From positions 279,974 to 343,973 of the forward strand of contig NZ_UUOC01000025.1 of assembly GCF_900590755.1 (NCBI RefSeq): a stretch of DNA of 64,000 bases, in the 5' to 3' direction. The translations under genes were made by a program, and so were the position numbers. Shown one piece after another: positions 18,735 to 26,536 of this stretch. Each line of letters opens with the position of its first letter. Position 1 is the first letter of the stretch. The stretch is from Pseudomonas viridiflava (GTDB lineage: Bacteria; Pseudomonadota; Gammaproteobacteria; Pseudomonadales; Pseudomonadaceae). Below the pieces are notes generated by a model that worked only from the letters and a program-made list of their open reading frames with translations, searched no databases and had not been told where the DNA came from.

Positions 18735-18784
18735 GCTCCGACTCCCATTCCAAAGCAACCGATCACCCCAGCACCTGAATCAGG

Positions 18785-18811
18785 TATGCGGCACGGGCCT
18801 TGCTATTTATA
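18785..18811 (-). promoter_or_regulatory. FliA (sigma-28)-like promoter of cheVR
   Basis: Minus strand: TATA-N15-GCCGCATA, close to the TAAA-N15-GCCGATAA consensus. It overlaps the sigma-54 promoter of flgA on the other strand. cheVR is FliA-dependent in P. aeruginosa, which supports the call. Confidence 0.5.
18789..18804 (+). promoter_or_regulatory. Sigma-54 promoter of flgA
   Basis: cGGCACG-GGCC-TTGCT matches 11 of 12 consensus positions. The expected start of transcription (about 18814-18815) is 1-2 nt before the flgA ATG, so the mRNA would be leaderless or nearly so. Confidence 0.75.
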
Positions 18812-18815
18812 CGTT

Positions 18816-19574
18816 ATGAATACCAAAACGACATTTTCCCGACACTCGACCCTTCACACGCTCAGCCTGTGGAGCGCGCTGATGTTGCTGTGTCTTTCTG
18901 GCATGTCGGGATACAGCCGCGCCGAGAGTTTCACATTGCCTGAACAGCTTATCGGCGTCACGCAGGGGTTTCTTGAATTCACAGTTGAAGAGTATTTAGC
19001 GACCAGCCAAATCGAAGGCCGCTACGAAATCGAAGTCCGCCAGCTCGACCCTCGATTGCGTATGGCTTATTGCGACAAGGAATTGACAGCCGCCCTGCAA
19101 AGCCCGCGTCCTGTCGGCCGGGTCAGCGTCCGAGTGCGCTGTGAAGGCTCGTCGCCCTGGACGGTGTTCGTGCCCGCCGAGGTACGGCTGTTCCGCAACG
19201 TGGTTACCACCATTCGCCCGCTCAAACGCGATGCAATTGTCAGCGAAGACGACGTGGCCATGCGCGAACGGGACATCGGGCAGTTAGGCCAAGGCTTTCT
19301 CTCGGCCATGGATCAGGCTGTAGGGCAGAAAGTCCTCCGACCAACGGTCATCGATCAGATCATTGCGCCGTCTTTTCTTGAGCAACCGCAGATGGTGCAC
19401 AAGGGCGACCAGGTGGTCATCACGGCACGCAGCGGCAGCATTTCCGTGCGCATGCCGGGCGAGGCCTTGTCCGACGGGGCTTTCAACGAGCAAATACGGG
19501 TGCGCAACCTGAATTCAAACCGTGTTATCAAGGCCAACATCACTGGGGCCGGACAGGTGGAGGCGCCCATGTGA
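18816..19574 (+). CDS. flgA: Flagellar P-ring chaperone FlgA
   Basis: 252 residues. A Sec signal peptide (residues 1 to about 36, cleavage after GYSRA) is followed by FlgA domains: YEIEVRQLDPRLRMAYCDKE, an SAF-type segment (LKRDAIVSEDDVAMRERDIG) and a C-terminal barrel ending IRVRNLNSNRVIKANITGAG. It is a periplasmic chaperone for FlgI assembly. The reading frame continues far upstream, but only the 18816 ATG gives a normal signal peptide. No ribosome site is visible, fitting the near-leaderless promoter. Confidence 0.92.
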   Translation: MNTKTTFSRHSTLHTLSLWSALMLLCLSGMSGYSRAESFTLPEQLIGVTQGFLEFTVEEYLATSQIEGRYEIEVRQLDPRLRMAYCDKELTAALQSPRPVGRVSVRVRCEGSSPWTVFVPAEVRLFRNVVTTIRPLKRDAIVSEDDVAMRERDIGQLGQGFLSAMDQAVGQKVLRPTVIDQIIAPSFLEQPQMVHKGDQVVITARSGSISVRMPGEALSDGAFNEQIRVRNLNSNRVIKANITGAGQVEAPM

Positions 19575-19684
19575 GCTGACAATCCGCTGGCATCAAACGC
19601 TTGTTTTTCCTAGACTGCGAAACAAGTCCACACAATGTGAGGTCAATCTCCTCGTGCACGTCACGTGGTTTTCACATTAATGGC

Positions 19685-19711
19685 TAAAGTTTCCCCGGAT
19701 CTGGTCGAAAC
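19685..19711 (+). promoter_or_regulatory. FliA (sigma-28) promoter of flgM
   Basis: TAAAGTTT-N11-GTCGAAAC: the -35 element is perfect and the -10 matches 5 of 8. It lies 37 bp before the flgM ATG. flgMN is a FliA-dependent class IV unit in Pseudomonas. Confidence 0.7.
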
Positions 19712-19747
19712 CATGGCAAGCGTCCAATCAACCAGAGGATTTTTATC

Positions 19748-20065
19748 ATGGTCATTGATTTCAACAGGCTCAACAGCGCAACACCGGTAAGCGGCACTAA
19801 CCGCACCGGTAGCGCGAAAGAAGCAGGCAAGACAGAGTCGACAGTAGCAACCGGCTCTTTGGAAAAAACCGGTAGTGCGGGTGAATCCGTTCAACTGAGC
19901 GGTGAGGCTCAACAGTTGCAAAAGATCACTGACAAGCTCAAAGACTTGCCAACCGTCAATAGCGCTCGTGTAGCCGAATTGAAGCAGGCAATCGCTGATG
20001 GCAGCTATCAGGTCGACAGCAACCGTGTAGCCAGCAAGATGCTTAATTTCGAAGCCCAACGCTAG
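19748..20065 (+). CDS. flgM: Anti-sigma-28 factor FlgM
   Basis: 105 residues. The disordered Ser/Thr/Gly-rich N-terminus is followed by the conserved C-terminal FliA-binding helices ([49 protein letters not shown]). It holds FliA inactive until the hook is complete, then is exported. AGAGGA lies upstream of the ATG. It is followed by flgN at 49 bp. Confidence 0.95.
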   Translation: MVIDFNRLNSATPVSGTNRTGSAKEAGKTESTVATGSLEKTGSAGESVQLSGEAQQLQKITDKLKDLPTVNSARVAELKQAIADGSYQVDSNRVASKMLNFEAQR

Positions 20066-20114
20066 CCCACTGCTCGCGCTGGAACTTCTGGACGCTTAAA
20101 AACCAGAGCATGCG

Positions 20115-20579
20115 ATGCAAGATACCAATTTGCTGCAATTGATCACCGATGACATGGCCCCGGCCCAGCAATTGCTGGAGCTTCTGCAGGCCGAATCCGT
20201 TGCCCTGCTCGGTCGCGACATGGGCCAACTCGAGCACATACTGGCGCAGAAACAGGCGCTGGTGATTCTGCTTGAACAGCATGGCCGCAAGCGTAGCCAG
20301 ATACTCGCAGGCCTTGGTTTGAGTCCCGACCGCAAAGGTCTGCTGGAACTCGCCAAGAACTCGTCCCTGGGCGAGACACTGATCAAATCCGGTGATGAAT
20401 TGAGCGCGCTGATCGTTGAATGCCAAGCGCTGAATGAGCACAATGGCGGCTCAATCAAGATGCAGCAGGTCGCTACCGCCCATCAATTGCAAATACTGAC
20501 AGGCGATAGTCCCACGCTGTATGACAGCCGGGGTTCGACTTCGGGCCGAGCAAAACCTCGCCCGTTAAGCCAAGCGTAA
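20115..20579 (+). CDS. flgN: Flagellar export chaperone FlgN
   Basis: 154 residues, mostly helical, with an N-terminal four-helix pattern rich in Leu/Gln (LLQLITDDMAPAQQLLELLQ, HILAQKQALVILLEQHGRKR). It is the chaperone for FlgK and FlgL. Position after flgM and FlgN-like length support the name; sequence motifs in this family are weak. The ribosome site is poor. Confidence 0.88.
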   Translation: MQDTNLLQLITDDMAPAQQLLELLQAESVALLGRDMGQLEHILAQKQALVILLEQHGRKRSQILAGLGLSPDRKGLLELAKNSSLGETLIKSGDELSALIVECQALNEHNGGSIKMQQVATAHQLQILTGDSPTLYDSRGSTSGRAKPRPLSQA

Positions 20580-20606
20580 CTTTCTGTATCAAGGCGCCTT
20601 GCATGC

Positions 20607-20621
20607 TGGCAAAATGCCTGC
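20607..20621 (+). promoter_or_regulatory. Possible weak sigma-54 promoter of flgZ
   Basis: TGGCAAA-N4-CTGC retains GG and GC with correct spacing but has three mismatches. The predicted start lies about 20 nt before the next gene. flgZ could instead be read only from the flgM promoter. Confidence 0.3.
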
Positions 20622-20651
20622 CATCGCGTTGCTGTCGTATTTTGCCTGGAG

Positions 20652-21407
20652 ATGGAAAAAGTGAATGGCTCAAGCGCGGAAGATGCTCCGCAGCCCCCAA
20701 AGGTCCTCAACACCCCTTTGGAAATTGCCGCCAACTTGCGGCTGCTTCTTGAGAGTCATGATCCGCTGATCATTACTTTTCATGAGCGCACCCAACGTTT
20801 TCAAAGCTATCTGATCGAAGTTGATCGTGATAGCAATGTCATTGCTCTGGACGAAATGATCCCGCGCGACGGTGAAAAGTACCTGTCCAACGGCGAGGCA
20901 TACCGTGTAGAAGGCTTTCACGACGGCGTTCGTATTGCTTGGGAAAGCACCGGCGAGATGACCATCGTCGAGGTTGACGGGCAGCGTCTGTATCGCGGCG
21001 CAATGCCTGGCGAAGTCATTTACCACCAGCGCCGCAACGCGTTTCGCGCCGCTCTCAAGCTCGCCCAGTTGGTCAGCATCGAGATGGGTGGCGACAAACT
21101 CAAATTCCCCCTGGCTGGCAAACTGCTTGATATCTCGGCCACCGGCTGCAAGCTGCGCTTTGAGGGCGATTTGTCAGAGCGCATGCAACTGGGTCAGGTG
21201 TATGAGCGCTTCGTCGCCCAACTGCCGTTCGGCACCATGACTGCCCCCGTGGAACTGCGGTATCTGCACTTCGAAGAAAGGGTCAACACCACCTTCGCCG
21301 GGATTCGCTTCCATAACATGAGCGGGCTGGTGCAGCGTCAGGTTGAACGCTTCGTCTACCAACTGCAGCGCGAAGCCCGTCGTTTCGATAAAGACGACGA
21401 CTTCTGA
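20652..21407 (+). CDS. flgZ: Cyclic-di-GMP flagellar brake protein, YcgR/FlgZ type
   Basis: 251 residues. An N-terminal YcgR domain (about 20-120) is followed by a PilZ domain (about 125-245) with the c-di-GMP motifs QRRNAFR and DISATGCKL. On binding c-di-GMP this family interacts with the motor and slows swimming. It lies 72 bp after flgN and is followed by a strong terminator, closing the flgM-flgN-flgZ group. Confidence 0.92.
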   Translation: MEKVNGSSAEDAPQPPKVLNTPLEIAANLRLLLESHDPLIITFHERTQRFQSYLIEVDRDSNVIALDEMIPRDGEKYLSNGEAYRVEGFHDGVRIAWESTGEMTIVEVDGQRLYRGAMPGEVIYHQRRNAFRAALKLAQLVSIEMGGDKLKFPLAGKLLDISATGCKLRFEGDLSERMQLGQVYERFVAQLPFGTMTAPVELRYLHFEERVNTTFAGIRFHNMSGLVQRQVERFVYQLQREARRFDKDDDF

Positions 21408-21420
21408 CGGTTAACAGATG

Positions 21421-21460
21421 AAAAAAGGCGATCCCGCAGTAATGCGTGATCGCCTTTTTT
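21421..21460 (+). terminator. Rho-independent terminator after flgZ
   Basis: AAAAAAGGCGATC and GATCGCCTTTTTT form a 13-bp stem with a 14-nt loop, starting 14 bp past the flgZ stop; symmetric A/T runs let it act both ways. Confidence 0.88.
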
Positions 21461-21474
21461 GTTGCTGCGAATAC

Positions 21475-21549
21475 CTGTAGGAGCTGCCGAAGGCTGCGAA
21501 AGCGGTGTATCAGTAGTATCCCCTTCGCAGCCTTCGGCAGCTCCTACAG
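21475..21549. repeat. Palindromic extragenic repeat (GTAGGAGCTGCCGAAGGCTG type)
   Basis: CTGTAGGAGCTGCCGAAGGC is paired with its inverse (GCCTTCGGCAGCTCCTACAG) around a 30-bp core. It lies between convergent flgZ and the MFS gene. Related copies occur at 54988, 57833 and 63675. Confidence 0.88.
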
Positions 21550-21571
21550 AAAGCCGCCCAATTGCGAGTCC

Positions 21572-22921
21572 CTACGGCCGGTTGATCTCTTCATCCTCCA
21601 CAGCCGTCGCCACAACGACCTCTTCGGGCTCGGGCTCCGGCTCAACCACAGGCTCGACCGCCGTCTGCATCTGATCCTGAACTACCTGCTCATCAACACG
21701 TGGATCCAGCGCCACTACCAGTGGCGAGCTTGACATGCTGTCCGGCATCGCGATGTGGTGCAGCGGTGCATCGTCGACCTGGTGCAAGTGCGTCACTGCT
21801 TTCGGACGAATCAACAACACCAGCACGAACGCCGTGAAACTGACGAACGCATAGAGCATGTTGCTGCCGAGCATTTGCATCAGCGCACCGGCGGCGAGTG
21901 GCCCAATACTCGCGCCGATGCCGAAGGTCATCAGCAACATGGCGGTCAGCGACACCCGGCGCTCGGCCTCGACGTGGTCATTGGCAAACGCCACGGCCAG
22001 CGGATACAGGCTGAATTGGATCATTGAAGCAATGAAGCCCACCACGAACAGCACTTCCAGCGGCATGCTCGGCAGTACGGCAAGGGGCAGCGCCGCCACC
22101 GCCAACATACCGGCGAAGGCTCGCATCAGCTTGGCGCGATCATAACGATCCGACAGCAGACCCAATGGCCACTGCACCAGCAGCCCGGCCATGATGCAGG
22201 TACCCATGAACATACCGACATGCTCGGTGGATAAGCCCTGCTGCGCGGCATACAAAGGCGCCAGACCGTAAAACGAGCCGATCATCAGCCCGGCACCCAG
22301 AATGGTCGTCAGCGACTGCGGCACCCGACTGATAAAGAAACGCGGCTCCAACGGCGCCGGATGCAAAGGCGCGGGGTGGATGCTGCGAGTCATGGCAACC
22401 GGCACCAGGCACAGGGCGAAACACATCGCCACCAGCATCAACAGCTCCGGCCCAAGCCCCGGATGCACTACCAGAATCATCTGGCCCAACACCAGGCCAA
22501 GGTACGACGCGATCATGTAACCGCTGAACACCTTACCCCGCTGCTTGGCTGCAGCCTGCTCATTGAGCCAGCTCTCAACGACCATGTACTGACACATCAT
22601 CCCCAGGCCGACGATCATCCGTAGAAACAGCCAGGCCGGCAGCCAGTTAATCAACCCCAGGCCCAGCACCGCCGCGCCGACAACACCGGCGCACGTCGCA
22701 TAAGCCCGGATATGCCCTACCCGGCCAATCAGCCGGTGCCCCACTTTGCCACCCAGCACCAGGCCGACATAGTTCGCCGCCATCAAGGCACCGATCCACA
22801 GCCCGTCCACCTGATCGGCAGACAAGCGCAAGGCAAGGTAAGTACTCAAAAGACCCGAGCCGATCAACATCATCAGCGAAGCGAAATAGAGACCCTGAAA
22901 AGACTTCCAGATTTGGCGCAT
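21572..22921 (-). CDS. MFS transporter, YcaD/UPF0226-like
   Basis: 449 residues. Twelve hydrophobic segments run from about residue 8 to 380, with an MFS loop motif between TM2 and TM3 (GGKVGHRLIGRVGH) and a second in the middle (GLLSDRYDRAKLMRA). The C-terminal 65 residues are a soluble Pro/Glu/Val-rich tail (EPEPEPEEVVVATAVEDEE) likely in the cytoplasm. Substrate is unknown. It is 52 bp downstream of the glutamine-synthetase-like gene, the same neighbour as in P. aeruginosa (PA3355-PA3356 region). Confidence 0.85.
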   Translation of the reverse strand: MRQIWKSFQGLYFASLMMLIGSGLLSTYLALRLSADQVDGLWIGALMAANYVGLVLGGKVGHRLIGRVGHIRAYATCAGVVGAAVLGLGLINWLPAWLFLRMIVGLGMMCQYMVVESWLNEQAAAKQRGKVFSGYMIASYLGLVLGQMILVVHPGLGPELLMLVAMCFALCLVPVAMTRSIHPAPLHPAPLEPRFFISRVPQSLTTILGAGLMIGSFYGLAPLYAAQQGLSTEHVGMFMGTCIMAGLLVQWPLGLLSDRYDRAKLMRAFAGMLAVAALPLAVLPSMPLEVLFVVGFIASMIQFSLYPLAVAFANDHVEAERRVSLTAMLLMTFGIGASIGPLAAGALMQMLGSNMLYAFVSFTAFVLVLLIRPKAVTHLHQVDDAPLHHIAMPDSMSSSPLVVALDPRVDEQVVQDQMQTAVEPVVEPEPEPEEVVVATAVEDEEINRP

Positions 22922-22973
22922 CGACTTTCCAAAAATAGGGAGCCATCAGAATGGATGACTCCTAAACAGCGTA

Positions 22974-24317
22974 TTAAGCCTGGGCAGCCAGAACTCGCCG
23001 CTCCCAAGGGGTGATTTCATCGAGGAAACTGGTCAATTCCATACTCTTCGATGCGATGTAGCCTTCGATAAACTCATGACCAAACAGTTCCTTGGCCAAC
23101 TGACTGCGTTTCAGACGTTCCACAGCGGCATGTAAGGTACATGGCAATGACAAATGATCGGGCACCTGGATTTCACCCTGAATCGGCGCCGTCGGCTCAA
23201 GCTCGCGCTCCATGCCATACAGCCCCGCTGCAAGGCTGGCGGCGATGGCCAGATAAGGGTTGGCGTCGGCACCCGGCAAACGGTTTTCCACACGTCTCGC
23301 CACCGGCGCACTGGCGGGAATGCGCAAGCCTGCTGCCCGATTGTCATGGGACCAACACGCATTGTTTGGCGAGGCGAATGGGTGGCACAGACGTTGATAG
23401 GAATTCACATTCGGCGCAAACAACGCCGTGAAATCTGCCATGCACGCTTGCTGCCCGGCAATGAAGTGCCTGAACGCCGGGGTGGCCTGCCCTGCTTCGT
23501 CGTTGAAGACGTTGATGCCTGTGGCGGATTCCACCACACTCTGGTGAATGTGCATTGAGCTGCCGGCCGTGTGCGCCAGAGGTTTGGCCATGCACACCGC
23601 AATCAAGCCATGCTTGAGGGCCACTTCCTTGAGCAGATGTTTGAAGAGAAAAGTCTGATCGGCGAGCAGCAATGGGTCGCCGTGCCAAAGGTTGATCTCG
23701 AACTGGCTGACGCCCATTTCGTGCATGAAGGTATCGCGAGGCAAACCCAGCGCCGCCATGCACCGGTAAACCTCGTTGAAAAACGGCCGCAGGCCATTGT
23801 TGGAACTGATGCTGAAGGCAGAGTGGCCGTCCTCGCGTCGACCATCCAGCCCCTTGGGTGGCTGGAATGCCTGAGCCGGGTCCGGATTGGGCGCGAAGAC
23901 GAAAAACTCAAGCTCGGTAGCGACCACCGGTGCAAGGCCGCGCTCGGCGTAGCGAGCGATGACGCTTTTCAGCTGCTGACGGGTGGACAGGCTGCAACCG
24001 CCGCCGCCCAGCTCCTCGACATCACAAATAGCCAGCGCGCGGGGCTCGGTACTCCAGGGCGAGGGATGAACTTGCCGAGGGTCGGGGCTCATTGCAACGT
24101 CGCCGTCGTCGCTGCCGTAGAAACGCGACGGTGGGTAACCGCCCATGATGCATTGCAGCAAAACACCCCGCGCCATCTGCAAGCGCCGGCCTTCCAGGAA
24201 GCCTTGGCCAGTCATGACCTTGCCCCGGGGCACGCCGTTCAGGTCTGGCGTGACGCATTCAATTTCATCAATACCGCTCAAACGCTGAGCGAGTGAATGG
24301 CTGCCCTCACTGGTCAT
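22974..24317 (-). CDS. Gamma-glutamylpolyamine synthetase-like (glutamine synthetase family)
   Basis: 447 residues, typical of the short PuuA/SpuB/PauA group. Visible family motifs are ATELEFFVF, AGSSMHIHQS, the ATP/glutamate segment NRLPGADANPYLAIAASLA, and an N-terminal beta-grasp part (IECVTPDLNGVPRGK). These enzymes ligate glutamate to putrescine or other polyamines as the first catabolic step. Synteny beside flgZ and the MFS gene suggests a PauA5 (PA3356)-type protein. True glutamine synthesis is less likely because the Tyr adenylylation region of GlnA is not evident. Confidence 0.85.
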   Translation of the reverse strand: MTSEGSHSLAQRLSGIDEIECVTPDLNGVPRGKVMTGQGFLEGRRLQMARGVLLQCIMGGYPPSRFYGSDDGDVAMSPDPRQVHPSPWSTEPRALAICDVEELGGGGCSLSTRQQLKSVIARYAERGLAPVVATELEFFVFAPNPDPAQAFQPPKGLDGRREDGHSAFSISSNNGLRPFFNEVYRCMAALGLPRDTFMHEMGVSQFEINLWHGDPLLLADQTFLFKHLLKEVALKHGLIAVCMAKPLAHTAGSSMHIHQSVVESATGINVFNDEAGQATPAFRHFIAGQQACMADFTALFAPNVNSYQRLCHPFASPNNACWSHDNRAAGLRIPASAPVARRVENRLPGADANPYLAIAASLAAGLYGMERELEPTAPIQGEIQVPDHLSLPCTLHAAVERLKRSQLAKELFGHEFIEGYIASKSMELTSFLDEITPWERRVLAAQA

Positions 24318-24635
24318 GAAACCAATCCTTAGTTGCGTTCAAGAGTTGTGTTAAGCCGCCCTGCGGCGACGTGTACAAAATACGCATCGCCCGTGCGTAA
24401 TATCAAGCACAAGAAGTAAAGGATAAACCATGGAAAAAACCGAGCCATGACCGAGGGCATTAACTCCTCACACCCACATGGCGCCGACACCCAACGATCA
24501 AGATTGGCCGGGTTTTTGCTTTTGCTTCCCTGACCTGTGCGAGCGTCAGTTCTATGGCAGTGCGCAGGTGTAGGAAAATCCCTCGGCTCCGTGGGCTGGG
24601 ATGCTCAATAACCTGAAAAAGAAGTGCGGCACTTA
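24318..24635. other. Intergenic region upstream of the glycan island
   Basis: This 318-bp gap separates the divergent glutamine-synthetase-like gene and the aminotransferase. It contains a sigma-54-like site (24505-24520) and a six-codon ATG frame at 24430 that I do not believe is a gene. Nothing else stands out. Confidence 0.6.
24505..24520 (+). promoter_or_regulatory. Sigma-54-like promoter of the aminotransferase-glycosyltransferase operon
   Basis: TGGCCGG-GTTT-TTGCT matches 10 of 12 consensus positions with GG and GC intact. The predicted start is near 24531, about 105 nt before the aminotransferase ATG. It links the island to the flagellar regulon. Confidence 0.6.
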
Positions 24636-25754
24636 ATGGCCAGAACCACTCCAGTCACTCGCCCTCTGCTCCCTCCTCTTGAAGAGTTCATGCCCTATCT
24701 GGAAAGAATATGGGACAGCAAGCAGTTGACTAACGGAGGACCGTTTCACGCGCAACTCGAAAAAGAATTGGCCGAGTACCTGGGTGTCGAGCACCTCTCG
24801 CTTTTTTCCAACGGTACACTGGCACTGGTCACCGCGCTGCAAGCCTTGCGGATTACGGGCGAGGTCATCACCACGCCCTACTCCTTCGTGGCCACCGCGC
24901 ACTCTTTGCTCTGGAATGGATTGAAGCCGGTCTTCGTCGATATCGACCCCAAGACCTACAACATGGACCCTGAGCGAATCGAACAAGCCATCACTCCGGC
25001 AACCACGGCGATCATGCCGGTGCATTGCTACGGAATCCCTTGCGACGTGGAGGCCATTGAGCGAATCGCAGATCGCCACGGCCTGAAGGTCATCTACGAC
25101 GCCGCCCACGCGTTCGGGGTCCGTCACGAAGGGCAAAGCCTGCTCAGGCACGGGGATCTGTCGATCCTCAGCTTTCACGCGACCAAAGTGTTCAACACCT
25201 TCGAAGGCGGCGCGATTATCTGCCCCGACGCGAAAACCAAGAAACGCATCGATTACCTGAAAAACTTCGGCTTCGCCGATGAAGTCACGGTCGTCGCGCC
25301 GGGTATCAACGGCAAGATGAGCGAAATCAATGCGGCCTTCGGCCTGCTCCAGTTGAAGTACATTGACGACGCCTTGCTTAGAAGAAAGCGCATCGACACG
25401 CGCTATCGGGAAATACTCGCCGAGGTTCCAGGTATTGATATCGCCTGGTCGCCCAAGCAAGAGCATAACTACTCTTACTTTCCCATTCTGGTGAGCGATG
25501 ATTTTCCGTTGGCTCGCGACCAACTGTATGAGCGATTCCGCAGCCGCGACATTCTGGTACGCCGCTATTTTTATCCGCTGATTTCAACCTTTTCAATGTA
25601 CCGGAACTTCGAGTCAGCGCGAGACGGCAGCCTGCCGGTCGCAACAGACCGCTCGAACCGGATACTTTGCCTGCCCATTTTCGACAGTCTGTCCGATGAC
25701 GAATTTGCCAACATCATCGACGTTATTGTCACTGCCAACAGCGAGAACCTGTAA
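24636..25754 (+). CDS. DegT/DnrJ/EryC1 sugar aminotransferase, VioA-like
   Basis: 372 residues. A PLP-dependent sugar aminotransferase with FSNGTLALVTALQAL, IYDAAHAFGV (Asp binding the PLP ring) and FHATKVFNTFEGG, where Lys184 should form the internal aldimine. VioA and relatives convert dTDP-4-keto-6-deoxyglucose to dTDP-viosamine; P. syringae uses this for flagellin glycans. A GTG four codons earlier (24624) is also possible; neither start has a strong ribosome site. It overlaps the next gene by 1 bp, so they are co-transcribed. The exact sugar is inferred. Confidence 0.85.
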   Translation: MARTTPVTRPLLPPLEEFMPYLERIWDSKQLTNGGPFHAQLEKELAEYLGVEHLSLFSNGTLALVTALQALRITGEVITTPYSFVATAHSLLWNGLKPVFVDIDPKTYNMDPERIEQAITPATTAIMPVHCYGIPCDVEAIERIADRHGLKVIYDAAHAFGVRHEGQSLLRHGDLSILSFHATKVFNTFEGGAIICPDAKTKKRIDYLKNFGFADEVTVVAPGINGKMSEINAAFGLLQLKYIDDALLRRKRIDTRYREILAEVPGIDIAWSPKQEHNYSYFPILVSDDFPLARDQLYERFRSRDILVRRYFYPLISTFSMYRNFESARDGSLPVATDRSNRILCLPIFDSLSDDEFANIIDVIVTANSENL

Positions 25755-26476
25755 TGCGTACGTGCCCGCTTTGTGCATCCCGCTTTCCCAATTTTTTCCC
25801 GCTGCCCGTGGGCTTTCTGCAATTTCTTCACAACCTCAATGTTCACTACTCAGGTGAAGATTTCGAGACCATGAATATCGGGCAATACAGCTGCCCGGTC
25901 TGCAACTCGTCCGATCGTGACCGGCTGTATTCATTGTTTGTGCAGCAGTTGCTGGAGCGTCCGCAGGGCAGGCCATTACGCATACTCGATATCGCGCCAG
26001 CGCCGATATTGTCCGGATTTCTGCGCGACATCCCTGACTCGATCTATCGCTCCGGCGACTTGTTCTCGCCGTTGGCCGACGACGTGGTCGACATTACTGA
26101 CATGAATATCTACGCCGATAATTCCTTCGATTTCATCGTCTGCTCCCACGTCCTGGAACATGTGCCTGACGACGCAGCGGCCATTTCCGAGCTTTATCGC
26201 GTACTCGCCCCTGGGGGCTCGGCCATTCTCATGGTGCCTATCCTGTTGACGGCGACCGAGACCGATGAAGACCCGGACGAAAAAGATGTGACTGAGCGTT
26301 GGGCGCGTTTCGGTCAGGACGATCACATTCGCATGTATGCCAAAGATGACTTTCTGGCTCGACTGGCAAAAGGCGGGTTTCAGATTACTGCGTTGGGATC
26401 TGACGCATTCAGTCCTGGCACCTTCACTAAACATGGCATTACGGACAAGTCCGTTCTTTATATTGGTCGCAAGTGA
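25754..26476 (+). CDS. SAM-dependent methyltransferase with N-terminal zinc ribbon
   Basis: 240 residues. Two Cys pairs (CPLC at 4-7, CPVC at 47-50) suggest a zinc-binding N-terminus. A class I methyltransferase fold follows (ILDIAPAP, then FDFIVCSHVLEHVPDDAAAI and LAPGGSAILMVPIL). It is translationally coupled to the aminotransferase (TAATG). A sugar O-methyltransferase role, like VioM of P. syringae, fits the context but is not shown. Confidence 0.8.
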   Translation: MRTCPLCASRFPNFFPLPVGFLQFLHNLNVHYSGEDFETMNIGQYSCPVCNSSDRDRLYSLFVQQLLERPQGRPLRILDIAPAPILSGFLRDIPDSIYRSGDLFSPLADDVVDITDMNIYADNSFDFIVCSHVLEHVPDDAAAISELYRVLAPGGSAILMVPILLTATETDEDPDEKDVTERWARFGQDDHIRMYAKDDFLARLAKGGFQITALGSDAFSPGTFTKHGITDKSVLYIGRK

Positions 26477-26536
26477 TAGCCGGATTCGAATCCTTTCGGA
26501 ACACAGGCTTCTACCCTTTAATACCAAGGTAATCAG

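Noticed and set aside
18414..18815. 134-codon N-terminal extension of flgA
   Set aside because: It runs antisense through cheV; only the 18816 ATG gives a signal peptide.
24430..24450. Six-codon open frame (MEKTEP) as a leader peptide
   Set aside because: It has a fair ribosome site but no attenuator structure or relevant codons around it.
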